Assembly: GCA_965153355.1 (NCBI GenBank)
Contig: OZ231127.1
Coordinates: 12,338,001 to 12,402,000, forward strand
Source: Flaccisagitta enflata
Lineage: Eukaryota > Chaetognatha > Sagittoidea > Aphragmophora
Direction of reading: 5' to 3'
DNA length: 64,000 nucleotides
The notes beneath the pieces are model-generated. The model was given only the letters and a program-made list of their open reading frames with translations. It made no database searches and was not told the DNA's origin. The position numbers were made by a program, and so were the translations under genes. Position 1 is the first letter of the stretch. Every line of letters begins with the position of its first letter. This document shows positions 1-12,067 of the stretch, one piece after another.

Positions 1-438
1 CTGTGTAAAAACATAACCTCCACCGTTATGGGGTTGCCTAGCAGGCTAGCACTGTTTATTTCCGTTTCTGTTTATAGATGTCCCCTTCACGTCATCACTC
101 TTTGTGCTATTTGTGGTAAAAGCAATCGGAAGTCAATGAGAAAGACTAAAGCAACCATTTTTCGTGGACTCAAGCCCTCAAGAATATCCGTTACGTAGTT
201 GCCAAAAATAAAAATGGTAAAATGGTAAAGTCATGTATAAAGGACAGTAGGGCTTTTCTAAAACGCATAATAGAGGACCGGTCATTTCCTATGATTTCTA
301 GCGCCTAATTGCATTCTAGAACGGTAAATAATATAAATATTGATATAATCAAATAATACGATAAATGGTATAGATAATATATAAATATTAGTCAAGTAAA
401 ATAGTGGCAAGATCATATTCAGGTTCACGATTACAATG

Positions 439-442
<4 letters not shown>

Positions 443-500
<58 letters not shown>

Positions 501-561
501 GTAATATTGTTGAAGAGGATAATTTGTAAATGACAGGACTGTGATCATTAATGTGATGTTC

Positions 562-602
<41 letters not shown>

Positions 603-637
603 AGTGGTAATGATGGTGATGATGATGATGGTATTAT

Positions 638-687
<50 letters not shown>
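443..687. repeat. GAT/ATG trinucleotide arrays (left arm)
   Basis: There are three blocks of pure or nearly pure ATG repeats: 443-500, 562-603 and about 616-687. They lie just downstream of the putative splice donor at 721-726 (minus strand). The mirror blocks at 30120-30415 have different lengths. Confidence 0.9.
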
Positions 688-688
<1 letters not shown>

Positions 689-720
689 CTTAAGTTTTGA
701 TCCTCATCAGTCATAAACGA

Positions 721-726
721 ACTTAC
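721..726 (-). other. Consensus 5' splice site (left arm)
   Basis: This is the reverse-strand GTAAGT, the mirror of 30083-30088. It lies directly after the end of the left-arm exon copy and before the GAT repeats. Confidence 0.42.
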
Positions 727-1568
727 CCAATCCATTGTTGGTTAGTGAGGCATAAGTTCTGACCGACTGTCGTCTCAAAATGAACGAAGCGTCGAGTAAG
801 AGCGAGTGACGGGACATGGGCGAAGAGAGGGAAGACGAGATGGATGTGGTGGAGTCGAATAAGAAGGAGGAGGAGGAGGAGGAGTGGATGGTGGCAAGTG
901 CATTTCCGGTTGTGAGGTCAGCGGACAAGTGCGGCGTCTGAGAGGCGGCGATTGGTAAAAGGGAAGATGGCAACGAGGGGGATGTCTGCGATGGGACGGA
1001 AAAAGCAAAGCCAGAATCAAGGGAGTATGAAGAGGGTTTCGGTAGAGGGGGTTTCACTGATGAGGGTTTCAAGGAAGGGGAAAAGGCCGAGAGGAAGGAA
1101 AGAGATGGAGAGAGAGGAGAAGGGGAAGGAGGAGGAGGAGGGGGAGGAGGGGGCGATTGAGAAATGGACGGCGTTATCTTTGTTGTCATTTGAAGACATG
1201 AGTGATTTGTGAAAGATGGGGATGTTTGAAGTCGAATCAAATCCAGATTATCGTTGGCTTCAAACGGCCAAAGAAACTCGCCGTTCTTCGTGTTCATATC
1301 GCGTGAAATAGAGGAGGAAGAAGAAGACGTGGATGAGGGAGAGGAGGGGGAGAAGGAGGAGGGGGAAGAAGAAGATGATGAAGCGTGATGGCGATCTCTC
1401 GTTTTCATCGTCGTCGCGGAGGAAAAGTGACGCGCGACTTCCGGTCCAAATTCTCGCGCCGGCGCTTTTGTTGTTGGTGTTGTTGTTGTTGTTATTGTTG
1501 TCATTGTCACCTGTTGTTGCTGCCGTTGTTGGCGTTGTTGACTTTATCTCTGATGCCTTTGCTTCCAT
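727..1568 (-). pseudogene. Left-arm copy of the Ser/Pro/Thr-rich exon, frameshifted
   Basis: This is the mirror copy of the exon at 29248-30082, with the same ATG (1566-1568) and the same splice donor (GTAAGT read at 726-721). The stretch between the CGGCAGC and AAAGCG landmarks is 57 nt here (1525-1469) against 50 nt in the right arm. The 7-nt difference lies in the CAA/ACC microsatellite and shifts the frame. Translation from the equivalent ATG therefore leaves the Ser/Pro frame, which is open here only from an internal ATG (1508-1510). If both arms are real, this copy is broken or uses the internal start. If the arms are haplotypes, this is a frameshift allele. Confidence 0.42.
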
Positions 1569-1823
1569 TGTTGTCGTTGCTGCCCACGTTGTTGCTGTTG
1601 TTGCTGTTGTTGTCGTTTTTTCTGTTTTTCTGTTTATTGCTGTAGTTTCTTCACCCACTACAACCTCACAACTGAGTGAGTTTTTCAACCCTTTATGTAC
1701 GAGCGGAGTCGTTATCCCACTTTGAATAGATGAGAGTAGTAATAACGACGACGGTGGTGATGCGGCAAAAGATAAAGCGGATAAAAACCACGACGTCGAC
1801 GGCGGCGACGGCGAGGAATCTCT

Positions 1824-1844
1824 TTAGATGACCCTCGCAACAAA

Positions 1845-1907
<63 letters not shown>

Positions 1908-2327
1908 AAACCAGGTTGACGTTATCGACAATGGATGAGAGGAAGAGGAAGAGTTATAACGACTGAACTTGGCGGGGAAATGCGTGTTAATCAATCCGTG
2001 ACTGCCATTTGTCGAATTCACCGTAAAAAGCAGTTTGACTTTCTTATTAGAGGCGCCCTGGCAGCTTTTGGGGCCGCTTTCGTGGACGTTGGTGGCGCCT
2101 TCGTTGAAGGGAAGTCGACGAGATGCCGCAGCTGCAGATGCTGCTGCTGCCGCTGTTGCCGCCGCTGCTGGATTTGACGCCCCGATGGCGCCACTCCGGA
2201 GTGATTGAGACGTTAAATTGGCGCCATAACGGACCGACTGCAGGGTCGCGATTGCGCCGCCGCCGCTGCAGCCAAGGCCACCTCCGCCGTTGCGCACCGA
2301 CTGCATCGCCAAAAGAAGCGACGACAT
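1824..2327 (-). CDS. Ala/Ser-rich ORF, unrecognised (left arm copy)
   Basis: This is the mirror of 28520-29023, with the same 504-bp length from ATG to stop. Its trinucleotide array (GAC on the + strand, 1845-1908) is uninterrupted, whereas the right arm has TCA variants. Both variants encode Ser in this frame, so the reading frame and length are preserved. Low complexity and open alternative frames leave its coding status unproven. Confidence 0.3.
1845..1908. repeat. GAC trinucleotide array
   Basis: About 21 GAC units lie inside the Ala/Ser-rich ORF, where they give a Ser run on the minus strand. The mirror array at 28938-29002 carries ATC/TCA variants. Confidence 0.9.
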
Positions 2328-2339
2328 CCTCACAATTGT

Positions 2340-2856
2340 TTATGTAGTGTTTTAACAATTTTTTCTGTTATTGTTTATATTTCTTTTTAAGAGACATCGA
2401 TGAATTGTAATTGTGGATATATATTCTTTTACTCAATCACTTCGGATAAATCGTTACTACACAAGCAGACGAAAAGATAGAAAAAATGTCAGAAGAGAAA
2501 ACTACAGAGACGTAATCCACATTTCTTCTATTTTCTTCCGTTTATTTTGTTCCACTAGTTGTCTACGAACTTGAAATTGGCGAAGAAAAAAAGTGCCAGA
2601 CGTATAGTAGTTGCGAAACATGAGGAACTAATCTAGTTTATCACTCTGGAAATAAAAAGACGTGCCATTAGGGTTTTTTTTTTTCTTTTTTTTATCAAAG
2701 CCGTTTATAAAGACAAAGTAAGATATTGGCAGGAGGTCATAAATGGAAACAAACGTTCAAGCACATACAAATTTTAAGCGGGTTTAAAATTAAACTCGTC
2801 GCACAGCGTGAAAAAAAAAGGCAAAAAATAAAAACGAATATTTGTCTACAGGTATA
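2340..2856. other. Single-copy AT-rich stretch (left arm)
   Basis: This lies between the Ala/Ser-rich ORF and the pogo-like MITE. It holds no ORF of note, a short T-rich run near 2672-2693 and no recognisable signal. The mirror is 27992-28507. Confidence 0.5.
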
Positions 2857-3033
2857 CAGTTGAATCCCGCTCTAACGGATTTCTGGGAACCAACAAATTT
2901 TATTTGTTGTACGCCTACTTCTGTGACAACCAATATAGGAAAGAAAAGAAAACAGGTTGAAAGGATCAAGAATTAGTATCTGTTACAGATGGAATTCCGT
3001 TCAAAGCGGGTCCGTTGGAGCGGGGTTCAACTG
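2857..3033. mobile_element. Pogo-like short MITE, left-arm copy
   Basis: The 177-bp element has terminal inverted repeats reading CAGTTGAATCCCGCTC at the left and, read inward on the other strand, CAGTTGAACCCCGCTC at the right. TA dinucleotides lie directly outside both ends, as expected for Tc1/mariner-pogo insertions. There is no coding capacity. The same family occurs at 33420-33583 and 54715-55517. Confidence 0.75.
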
Positions 3034-3105
3034 TATCTAACAACGGTACAACAGGCAGTTTGGCGAGAGCAACAACACAAAATCCGCACCAAATCGACAA
3101 ATGTA

Positions 3106-3106
<1 letters not shown>

Positions 3107-3183
<77 letters not shown>

Positions 3184-3186
3184 GGA
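3107..3186. repeat. GACA tetranucleotide array (left arm)
   Basis: Pure AGAC repeats continue into degenerate GACG/GGAC units to about 3225. The mirror CTGT array is at 27640-27740, where the pure run is shorter. Confidence 0.9.
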
Positions 3187-3539
3187 CGGTTGAACGGATG
3201 GACAGACAGACGGACGGAGGGGCGAACAGGTGGGCCCAAATTTGACTCATATAGTTGCATAGCAAGCGATAAAAAAATATAAGAAGTATCGTGATTCTTG
3301 AAGATAATAATTTAACATCAACATCAAAAAGTATGATGAATGATGAGGCACGAACGAGGAGGAGAAAGTCAGATGATCCGCACTCAGGAGAATATGATGC
3401 TAATTAGAATAAGTTGGAACACAAGTTGTAAATAACGAGCGTGCGAAATATTCAAACGAGGGAAAAACATGAACAACGCGCGAGGAGAGGTAAAGGTAAG
3501 AGAGGAAGAAAAGGAAAAAAAATGAAAGAAAAGGACAAA

Positions 3540-3950
3540 GAAGAAGAAGAAGATGATGAAGATGAAGATGAAGAAGAAAAAGCAAAAAAATGAGAACTGA
3601 AGAAGTCAAGAAGAAGCAGAAGAAAAAGAAAAAAAAAAGGATGAGAAGAAGAAGAAAAAAGAAAAAGAAGAAAAAGAATAATAGGAACAGAAGAAAAAGA
3701 ATAATAGGAACAGAAGAAGAAGAAGAAGAAGAAGAAGAAGAAGAAGAAGAAGAAGAAGAAGAAGAAGAAGAAGAAGAAGAAGAAGAAGAAGAAGAAGAAG
3801 AAGAAGAAGAAGAAGAAGAAGAAGAAGAAAAAGAAAAAGAAGAAGAAGAAGAACAAGAAGAACAAGAAGAACAAGAAGAAAAAGAAGAACAAGAAGAACA
3901 AGAAGAACAAGAGGAACAAGAACGAGAACAAGAACACGAAAAAGAAAATG
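3540..3950. repeat. GAA-rich trinucleotide array (left arm)
   Basis: A pure GAA core runs from about 3714 to 3830, flanked by AAG/AACAAG variants. It keeps long Glu, Leu and Phe frames open on both strands, and none looks genic. The mirror at 26820-27330 has a different internal structure, including a unique insert at about 26945-26990 and 27012-27062. Confidence 0.9.
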
Positions 3951-4459
3951 ACTAAGAAGCACTAGATAACGCAGGATTCGACTTTGAAATCGACAAGAAA
4001 AATAACAACGACAACAACAAGAACAAGATGCACGCGCTCCAACTGAGAAACGCGTTTGCCAAGAAACAAAACGAGAATGAAATAAAAACGTTAAAAAAAC
4101 TTATGAAAGGCGAGAGTATGAGGAAAAATCAAAGATTGATAAACAAGGCCGTTCCTTGACTGGTGCGTGCTCTCTGCTGTCTCCTACTGCCTAGCTTGTT
4201 ATTGAACAAGCAGATGAGAGAGAGAGAGAGACTGAGAGAGAGATTGACGCCGCAGACCGACAGACCAAAAAACGGCAAACACTCTTATAAAGATGCGAAA
4301 ACGAAATTACCGTAAACAACGCTGGGTTCGATGGCAGAAGATTTTTAAGCATCAAAACTTCCAAAGTGTGCCGAGGGTGCAAAGCAATTTACAAACGTAC
4401 GGGTAAGCACTAAGCAGGAGTGTAAATGTACATCTTTACACCATTTCACTCAAGATCTC

Positions 4460-4503
4460 AAGCATTAGACAGACAGACAGTCAGTCAGTCAGTCAGTCAA
4501 GAA

Positions 4504-4536
<33 letters not shown>

Positions 4537-4960
4537 GTCAGTCAGTCAGTCAGAAAGACGAACAGACAGACAGACAGACAGACAGACAGATAGACAGTCA
4601 GAAATACAGACAGACAGACAGTCAGTCAGACAGACAGACAGACAGACAGACGAACGAACAGACAGACAGACCAGACAGACAGACCGGGCCGACCCGACCG
4701 ACCGACCGACCGACCCGACCGACCGAGCAGACGGAGCAGACGGAATGAACCCGGTCAGAAAGACAGACAGACAGACAAGCAGACGGAGACAGACAGACAG
4801 ACAGACAGACGGAATGAACAGACAGAAAGACGAACCAGACAGACAGACAGTCGGAAAGACGAACAGACAGACAGACAGACAGACAGACAGACGAGACAGA
4901 CAGACAAACAGAAAGACAAACAGACAGACACACGGAGAAATAGGAAGTGTATGGACGGAA
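4460..4960. repeat. GACA/GTCA/GACC tetranucleotide patchwork (left arm)
   Basis: Blocks of GACA, GTCA and GACC/GACG units alternate over about 500 bp. The right-arm equivalent (25790-26230) has a visibly different block order, so this is one of the faster-changing parts of the arms. Confidence 0.9.
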
Positions 4961-5125
4961 CGACTCACCCACTTTGAGTAATTCAATGATACATGTAAAA
5001 GAACACCGGGTATTGGAAAAACTGAAAGCAAAACGCAGAAAAAACGAAGGATTGGTTGTTCAACTGCATCAAGAAATGAAAATGGTTTCAAAGTCATCTA
5101 AGTTATTGCAAAGAGCGAGAGAATA

Positions 5126-5415
5126 AACAAGGCCAAGAAAGCCAAGTATGCGTCCTCTGTGAACGAATGATTTTTATGAATTTTTTTTCTATGAATAAAC
5201 ATTGTTTATAAATGAATGAATGATGAAAGAATGAATATATGAATGAATCAACAAATGAATGAATGGATGATTTTGTGAATAAGTGATAGAATGAGTAAAA
5301 GAATACATTGGTGCTGCTTTTTAGAAAATTAAGCTTCAAATTATGCAATTTAAAGGTTTGCGTGACCAACAGACCAACAGACAACCTCTCATAGAGATGC
5401 GAGGACGCATCTAAT
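5126..5415 (+). mobile_element. Helitron-like hairpin element, stem GATGCG (left arm)
   Basis: The 5' end is AACAAGGCC (5126). A distal stem copy AGTATGCGTC lies at 5145-5154. The 3' end is a perfect hairpin AGATGCGAGGACGCATCT (5395-5412) followed by AATT, so the terminus reads CTAA. The hairpin is preceded by CTCTCATAG and GACCAACAGACCAACAGAC-type tetranucleotides. No ORF. It belongs to the dispersed family in which the hairpin stem and the distal motif share sequence. Confidence 0.7.
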
Positions 5416-5416
5416 T

Positions 5417-6530
5417 AAGAGGCTTTTATCTTGAAGAGAAGGATAGATAAGTCTACACTGATCAAGCTCGGCGATGGTGTTAAGTACTGATATATGCGAA
5501 ATACGAAGAGGGCTTCCTTTTGTTTAACTCGAGTTTTTTAGAACATTCTTTCGATGCAATGTAACGAGTGATTTCCCACTGATAGGTGGCAAAAGTCTTT
5601 TAAAAGAATGAAAAAAGTAGCCCCTGGTAAGGTCATTTGATACTAAAGTTTGCCAAAGGAATGAACCATAGAATGGTCGGCCCACCGACCAAAGTATAGA
5701 CGAATCAATTGACATTCCAACAGACCAAACCAGCCGTATGGATCAACTGTCCCAAACATAGGACAAACTCGGTTGACACACACAGACTATCGAATCTGAT
5801 GTTTTTGAATTAGTACAAATCAATACGGCAGAAGCTTGTAATAATCTGGGACCAAAATGTACATATTTGTAATGTTGTATTTCATCTGCTAAATCCAAAA
5901 TGCTGTTTATTCAGATGCCGAATTAAGGCAAGTAGTTAACTGTAAGTAGAAATGATTCTGATTTCTGAGTTGAAGTGTTGTGAGGCTTCCAATTGCCAGA
6001 CTCGATGTCTTTTTCTGCAATTCACTGTTGGTTTTTTGTTTTTTGTTTTTTGTTTTTGTTGTTGTTTTCTCTAGATGTGATTCTTTTTAGCAGAAAAGCA
6101 TGAACTCATGTTCCATCCAATTACTTTTCCACTACATGAACTCTTGTTGGTACAATTGCTGGTGGACGTTTTTTACTCGCGTAAACTGCTGTGAGAGAGA
6201 CACTCGTCGAAGGTTCAAACAACGAAGTTTGATTGAAAACTGAATATGTTTGTTTATAATTGTTTATCAACAAGAAATCTTATCGCTTTACGTGACTTGA
6301 TTCATTTTATTACAAAGGTGCTTGTTTGGTTTCGCGAGATAGTTCATTTTTCAACAGACACGGTTATCACAAACATGTTTTTTTCTTCCGTATTTGAACA
6401 ATGACGCTTGTCTCATTATTATTCAAGTTTATTTAATCTCTCACAAATTTTCTGTGTATTGAGATTTTCCTTTTTTTTTTCAATATACAAATCAAAATAA
6501 AAAATCAGCGAGAGTCAATCGAATCTCAAG
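5417..6530. other. Single-copy stretch without recognisable genes (left arm)
   Basis: Ordinary AT-rich DNA with a GTTTTTT-type run near 6032-6066 and no convincing ORF. It is essentially identical to its mirror (about 24175-25288), which makes it a good place to measure arm identity. Confidence 0.5.
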
Positions 6531-6660
6531 GCATGTTTCTACACAAAAACAACCATGCTTTAAATGGGTTACTTGGTCGTTCGCTTTGATCTCTCGCAGC
6601 GTTTACTCCGCTCACTCGCTCCACTTTACAACGCTTGCTCCATTTACAACGCTTGCACAA
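6531..6660. mobile_element. Degenerate GAGCG-family fragment
   Basis: The stretch contains GCATGTTTCTACACAAAAAC and then CGCTCACTCGCTCC-like sequence (minus-strand GAGCG motif), related to the element at 7356-7615. The opposite terminus is not visible. The mirror is 24045-24174. Confidence 0.4.
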
Positions 6661-7149
6661 CAGAATACAAAAAACGAAGACGTGAAAAATAAAGGAAAAT
6701 AAAACAATGATATTGGGTGTTTGAATAAAAAGTGTAGAGGTTTTCTGTTGAATATGCACACTATGGAGCATGCAGAGATGCAAACATGGTACCATTCGAT
6801 GGAGGTCAATCTGTTTGACATTTTGGTGTATGGTCTTTAGTTTTTGCAATAAAAATTTCCAAGTAAACCAAGGTAAAAAACTTCCCCAAATCAAACTTTC
6901 AGCAAAAACTAGTTGACAAATGCTGTTTCCCTATTAAAATCTCCTCTTAAAGCTTTGTACAGGATGACTTAAACACAAGCTACTGCAGAAAGACACCCAA
7001 AATAACCGCACATGTCTAGCTTCTCTCGTTACAGACACACTTCTTTTTAAACACCTGTTACTAAAGACCAAGGCAAATTATTCTTATCATTATTGGGATC
7101 ATATTCATCAACATAAAATGCGACAATGCAAGCATCAAGCAAAGACAAT

Positions 7150-7348
7150 TACAAACTACACTATGTTTAGTCATTCGCACCACCTACTTCACTCATTGGC
7201 TTTGCAGCCTTTGACTGCGCTATGCTTGAACCATGCACCATTTGCTGGCTCCCTTACTCACTCTGCTCACTCTGTTTACTCTGCTCACTTTAATAACGCA
7301 ATACAATGGATTGATCGCGAATGTTTTCATCAGTGGAAACACGCCCAC
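7150..7348. mobile_element. Diverged GAGCG-family copy abutting a second copy
   Basis: This piece holds TGCTCACTCTGTTTACTCTG-type sequence and ends in GGAAACACGCCC, the family's terminal motif, just before the well-formed copy at 7356. It is probably an older insertion in opposite orientation. The mirror is 23356-23554. Confidence 0.4.
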
Positions 7349-7355
7349 AGACTCA

Positions 7356-7615
7356 GGGTGTGTTTCTAGTGACGACCAAAAACGCGTTTGTTCCTGTGAA
7401 ATGCGATAACAGCGTGAACGCATATTCAAGAATTTCAACTGTCCCACAAGGGAGTGAGCGAAGTGAGAGAGCAAGCCCGTGAACGGAACGAGCGAGGGAA
7501 GCGAAGCGGAGCGCTGTGGAGCGAGTGAGCGAAGTGAGCGGTGCGAGCGAACGAGCGTAGCGAGCGACTGAGAGGCCCTTTCAAAGCGCGATCGTCTTTG
7601 ACTAGAAACACTCCC
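7356..7615. mobile_element. GAGCG-rich MITE-like element (left arm)
   Basis: The termini are inverted: GGGTGTGTTTCTAGTGACGA at the left and, on the other strand, GAGTGTTTCTAGTCAAAGAC at the right. The interior carries AAACGCG, CATATTCAAGAATTTCAACT and a long stretch of GAGYGAGYG septamer-like units ending GCGACTGAGAGGCCC. It has no coding capacity. Relatives lie at 43378-43641, 47007-47245, 54460-54632 and 58137-58241. Its target-site duplication is unclear. Confidence 0.65.
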
Positions 7616-7706
7616 TCATTCCCCGGATCTGCAATCTGGCTGTGTTGTCTCTCTTACGTGAGATTTTCAAATGCCGTCTTTGTCAATTTTTGGTGCCGAA
7701 GAAAAA

Positions 7707-7844
7707 ACAAGGCCGGATACAAGGCAAGACAGTCGCGGACGGTTGGGCAATGGGCCGAAATGCAAAAACTGCTCGCAATTAAAAAGTATTTGTGATCGAC
7801 TGACGGACCGACCAACCGACACGGCGAGGCGTGTCCGCGACTAG
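7707..7844 (+). mobile_element. Helitron-like hairpin element, stem GTCGCG, 3' hairpin damaged (left arm)
   Basis: It starts AACAAGGCCGGATAC, has the distal motif AGTCGCGGAC at 7731-7740, GACGGACCGACC tetranucleotides, and ends GCGTGTCCGCGACTAG. Compared with the intact copy at 39242-39390, about ten bases carrying the hairpin's first arm are missing. The terminus is CTAG. Confidence 0.65.
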
Positions 7845-8162
7845 AAATAATCACAGATATTTTTCTCTTCAATACAAGAACAGGTCTTTTTATGTGGATG
7901 ATTACAACTGTTCTTAAGTAATTCACCCCCAAATTTTCTTTCGTTTTTAGCCTCGAAACCCATTAATCGAGATCTTGACTGAACCAATTATCACCGAATT
8001 ACAACCGAACGAAGAAACCAGCTGATAAGTCAGTGAGTGGAAGGAAAAAAGCCAAGAAGTAAAAGGGTGATAAAAATATATGAACTGAGTCAAGCGGTGA
8101 AAAACAAGAATGACTTTCGCCTTGGTTGCAATATCATTCTTGTCACTGTCCTTTTTTCTCGG

Positions 8163-8276
<114 letters not shown>

Positions 8277-8696
8277 GTCTAGAAGAAGCACTCATCCTGA
8301 CACAATATTACCCTGATATGACATTGAGGTACGTCATTTAACTAGACTAAGCGTGGCACACTAGCCTTAGTCGCTTCTTAGACTGAGCTTGGCAATCCAC
8401 CTTTAGTTGCAGGCAGCTTTCAGAAATCCACGGGCAGTAAAAAAAAGAATTACATACATCCAAAATCTGTTATGCTGATCTTTCTTTTTTTAACAGCATT
8501 ACTTGAATAAAATTGATTTAATCATTTTTAGTTGCTCTATAAGAGGCTTTGTCTGTCCATCTGTCCATCCGTCCATCCATCTGTCTGTCTGTCTGTCTGT
8601 CTATCTGTCTGTCTCTCCGTTCATCAGTCTATTGGGTGTGGAAGGGGGGTTGAAATTTCCAGTGTGACATTAGTGTGACAGATTGTTGACACCATT

Positions 8697-8864
8697 TTTA
8701 ATTGTGGACACGCGACTCTACACCTTGCCGTGTCAGTTGGTCGGTCGGTCGGTCGGTAGGTCGATGTGTCGGTACGTCCATCACATTTTTGAATTCCGAG
8801 CGGTTTTTGCATTTCTGCTCCTGCCCAACCGTCCACGACTGGATTGCCGTGTATCCGGCCTTGT
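8697..8864 (-). mobile_element. Helitron-like hairpin element, decayed stem (left arm)
   Basis: The hairpin AATTGTGGACACGCGACT (8700-8717) has one strand changed by transitions, leaving G-T pairs. CGGT tetranucleotides follow, then the distal motif GTCCACGACT (8831-8840) and GGATTGCCGTGTATCCGGCC. The right-arm copy has AATTGCG and CTCGCGACT instead, so the arms accumulated different changes. Confidence 0.65.
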
Positions 8865-8995
8865 CACTTTCTGTCCGCGGATTTTGGGAAGCAACCTGCA
8901 GTTTCGTTTTCCTCTTCGGTGATTTTGGTCCTGGCTTTTGCCCTTTCAATCTCATCCCATTTTCTCCCAAATTTCCTTTTACGACCCTCTGTTCA

Positions 8996-9655
8996 TGCCA
9001 CACTTCGCCATGCAACGCCACACATGCCACGCTACGCTACGCTTCACCACGCTACGCCACACATACCACGCTTCGCTACACATGCCACGCTTAGCCACAC
9101 TTTGCTACGTTTCAGCATGCTTTGCCACGCTTTGCCATACATGCCACCCCACGCCACACTATGCCATGCTTTGCCACCGATGCCACGCTTCGCCACACAC
9201 GCCATGCCAAGCTTTGTCACGCTTTGCTATGTTTTGCCACGCTTTGCCACACATGCGACACCACACTTTGCCATGCTTTGCCACGTTTTGCCACACATGC
9301 AACACCACCCTTTGTCAAGCTTTGCCAAGCTTTGCCACGCTTCAGCACGCTGCGCCACGCCTCGCCACACATGCCACGCCACACTTTGCCACACTTTGCC
9401 ACACATCAGCACACTTTGCCACGCTTCACCATGCATGCCACACCACGCTTTGCCATGCTTTGCCACACTTTGCCACGCTTTGCCACGCTTTGCCATACTT
9501 TGCCACGCTTTGCCACGCTTCTCCACGCTTTGCCACACTTTGCCAAGCTTCACCATGCATGCCACGCCACGCTTTGCCACGCTTTGCCACGCTTTGCCAC
9601 GCTATGCCACGCTTTGCCACACTTTGCCAAGCTTTGCCATGCTTCGCCAGTGCAC
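8996..9655. repeat. 10-bp satellite, unit TTTGCCACGC (left arm)
   Basis: About 660 bp of near-perfect 10-mers (variants CACATGCCAC, CTTCGCCACG). The unit length of 10 keeps all three frames open for long stretches, giving ORFs of up to 285 codons of PRFATLCHAL type. These are not genes. Confidence 0.95.
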
Positions 9656-9836
9656 TGTTTGTTTACGCGTCGCAAAATGTTGATGAGGGTCAACATTGTT
9701 TACGCGACAGCCTTTTCCAATATTGTTGTAATGTAACATAAGAATAAGAAAATTAGAAAAGAAATACAAACCAACTTGCTCCAACAATGTTCACAAGTAG
9801 AGACCCCCTCCGCCAAAAGAAAACAATGAAAAAGAA

Positions 9837-9960
9837 AACAAGGTCGGATACACGGCCAATACATAGTTGCTTGCGGGTGGACAGGGGCAGTAATGCAAGT
9901 GGGCAGATGCAGTATGTGGGTGGGCGGGGGCTATAAAGTGGTCACTCAAGTTTTCCTGTT
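9837..9960 (+). mobile_element. Fragment of a Helitron-like hairpin element (5' end only)
   Basis: It starts AACAAGGTCGGATACACGGC and continues GCGGGTGGACAGGGGCAGTA, matching the 5' side of the family. No 3' hairpin is recognisable. The mirror is 20864-20968. Confidence 0.45.
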
Positions 9961-10012
9961 GCGAATCATCAACCTTCTGACCTAACGACGCACCCTCTTA
10001 AAAAGTCACTTT

Positions 10013-11236
10013 GGTATGGGCAAACCAATTAACTGCTAGAATTGTGAAGTGGTATGGGAAAACCAATTAACTGATGGAATTGTGAGGTGGTATCATACCA
10101 CTGGTATAGGAAAACCAATTAACTGCTGGAATTGTGAGGTGGTATGGGAAAACCCATCAACTGCCAAAAATGTGAGGTTATATGGGAAAACCAATTAACT
10201 GCTGGAATTATGAGGTGGTATGGGAAAACCAATTGACTGCTGGAATTGTGAGGTGGTATAGGAAAACCAATTTACTGCTGGAATTGTGAGGTGGTATGGG
10301 AAAACCAATTACCTGCTGGAATTGTGAGGTGGTAAGGAAAGCAATTAACCGCCTGGAAGTCATGAGGTGGTATGGGAAAACCAATTGACTGATGGAATTG
10401 TGAGGTGGTATAGGAAAACCAAATAACTGCTGGAATTGTGAGGTGGTATGGGAAAACCAATTACCTGCTGGAATCGTGAGGTGGTATGGGAGAACCAATT
10501 ACCTGCTGGAATTATGAGGTGCTATGGGAAAACCAATTGACAGATGGAATTGTGAGGTGGTATAGGAAAACCAATTGACTGCTGGAATTGTGATGTGGTA
10601 TGGAAAAACCAATTACCTGCTAGAATTGTGAGGTGGTATGGGAAAACCAATCAACTGCTGAAATCGTGAGGTGGTATGGGAAAACCAATTACCTGCTGGA
10701 ATTATGAGGTGGTATGGGAAAACCAATTGACTGATGGAATTTTTAGGTGGTATAGGAAAACCAATTAACTGCTGGAATTGTGAGGTAGTATGGGAAAACC
10801 AATTACCTGCTGGAATTATGAGGTGGTATGGGAAAACCAATTAACTGCTGGAATTATGAGGTGGTATGGGAAAACCAATTGACTGCTGGAATTGTGAGGT
10901 GGTATGGGAAAACCTATTACCTGCTGGAATTATGAGGTGGTATGGGAAAACCAATTAACTGATGGAATTGTGAGGTGGTATCATACCACTGGTATGGGAA
11001 AACCAATTAACTGCTGGAATTGTGAGGTGGTATGGGAAAACCCATCAACTGCCAAAAATGTGAGGTTATATGGGAAAACCAATTAACTGCTGGAATTATG
11101 AGGTGGTATGGGAAAACCAATTAACTGCTGGAATTGTGAGGTGGTATAGGAAAACCAATTTACTGCTGGAATTGTGAGGTGGTATGGGAAAAACAATTAA
11201 CTGCTGGAATTGTGAGGTGGTATGGGAAAACCAGTG
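10013..11236. repeat. 36-bp satellite (left arm)
   Basis: Over 30 units contain GGTATGGGAAAACCAATTAA, then CTGCTGGAATTGTGAG. Variants (ACCTGCTGG, GACTGATGG, TATAGGAAA) recur in blocks, indicating a higher-order structure. Short open frames on the minus strand (IPPHNSSS type) are by-products. Confidence 0.95.
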
Positions 11237-11634
11237 CGGCTGGAAATGTGTGGCGGAATCCTTGAAACAAATTGGACCTTAACTGCCAAGTGGAATAGAA
11301 AAAAAAAGTTAACCACCCTTTTATCCCCTTTTCCATTTTCTAGGTAGTATCAGTTATATACACGTAGAAACTGGAAGGTAACAAATTCAAGTTGAAGGTT
11401 GTAATAAATAGTCATTGTAACAAATGAACATCGGTTGATGTACAATTAATGATGAATAATGAGACGATAGGGAACTCGTGTAATGAAAAGGAAGCATCGA
11501 CCAAAACTCATTGATCATTAGCTCGTAGTTACATCGATACTTAGTTGTTATTGCTCGTTGTTTTTCTTGTTGTTGTTTGTTTTTATTTTGTTTTTGTTTT
11601 TGTTTTTGTCTAATTTTCTAATGTGTGAAGGCTA

Positions 11635-11636
11635 TT

Positions 11637-11680
<44 letters not shown>

Positions 11681-11752
11681 GGTTGTTGTTGTTGTTATTG
11701 TTGTTATTGTTGTTGTTGTTGTTGTCATTATTACTGTAATTGTTGTTGTTAC

Positions 11753-11789
<37 letters not shown>

Positions 11790-11827
11790 ATTTGTTATTT
11801 ATTGTTGTTGTTGTTGCTGTTGTTATT

Positions 11828-11866
<39 letters not shown>

Positions 11867-11873
11867 ATTGTTT

Positions 11874-11911
<38 letters not shown>

Positions 11912-12028
11912 TACTGTTGTGTTGTTATTTATTTGTTATTGTTTATTTATTTATTGTTATTGTTGTTGATACATTGTTGTTGTTGACTATTGTTGTTGTA
12001 TTGTTATTGTTGTTGTTGTTATTTATTT

Positions 12029-12067
<39 letters not shown>

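Noticed and set aside
3107-3186. Telomere-like or centromere-like repeat
   Set aside because: GACA and CTGT tetranucleotides are ordinary microsatellites, and no TTAGGG-type array was found in the window.
3452-3962. Poly-Glu, poly-Leu and poly-Phe frames in the GAA array
   Set aside because: Pure microsatellite translation on both strands, and the array structure differs between arms.
8844-9741. ORFs of 204-285 codons of PRFATLCHAL type, and the mirror set at 21004-21955
   Set aside because: They derive from a 10-bp satellite whose unit has no stop in any forward frame.
10013-11236. Possible CRISPR array
   Set aside because: The 36-bp units are directly tandem with no unique spacers, in a eukaryotic context, and no cas genes are present.
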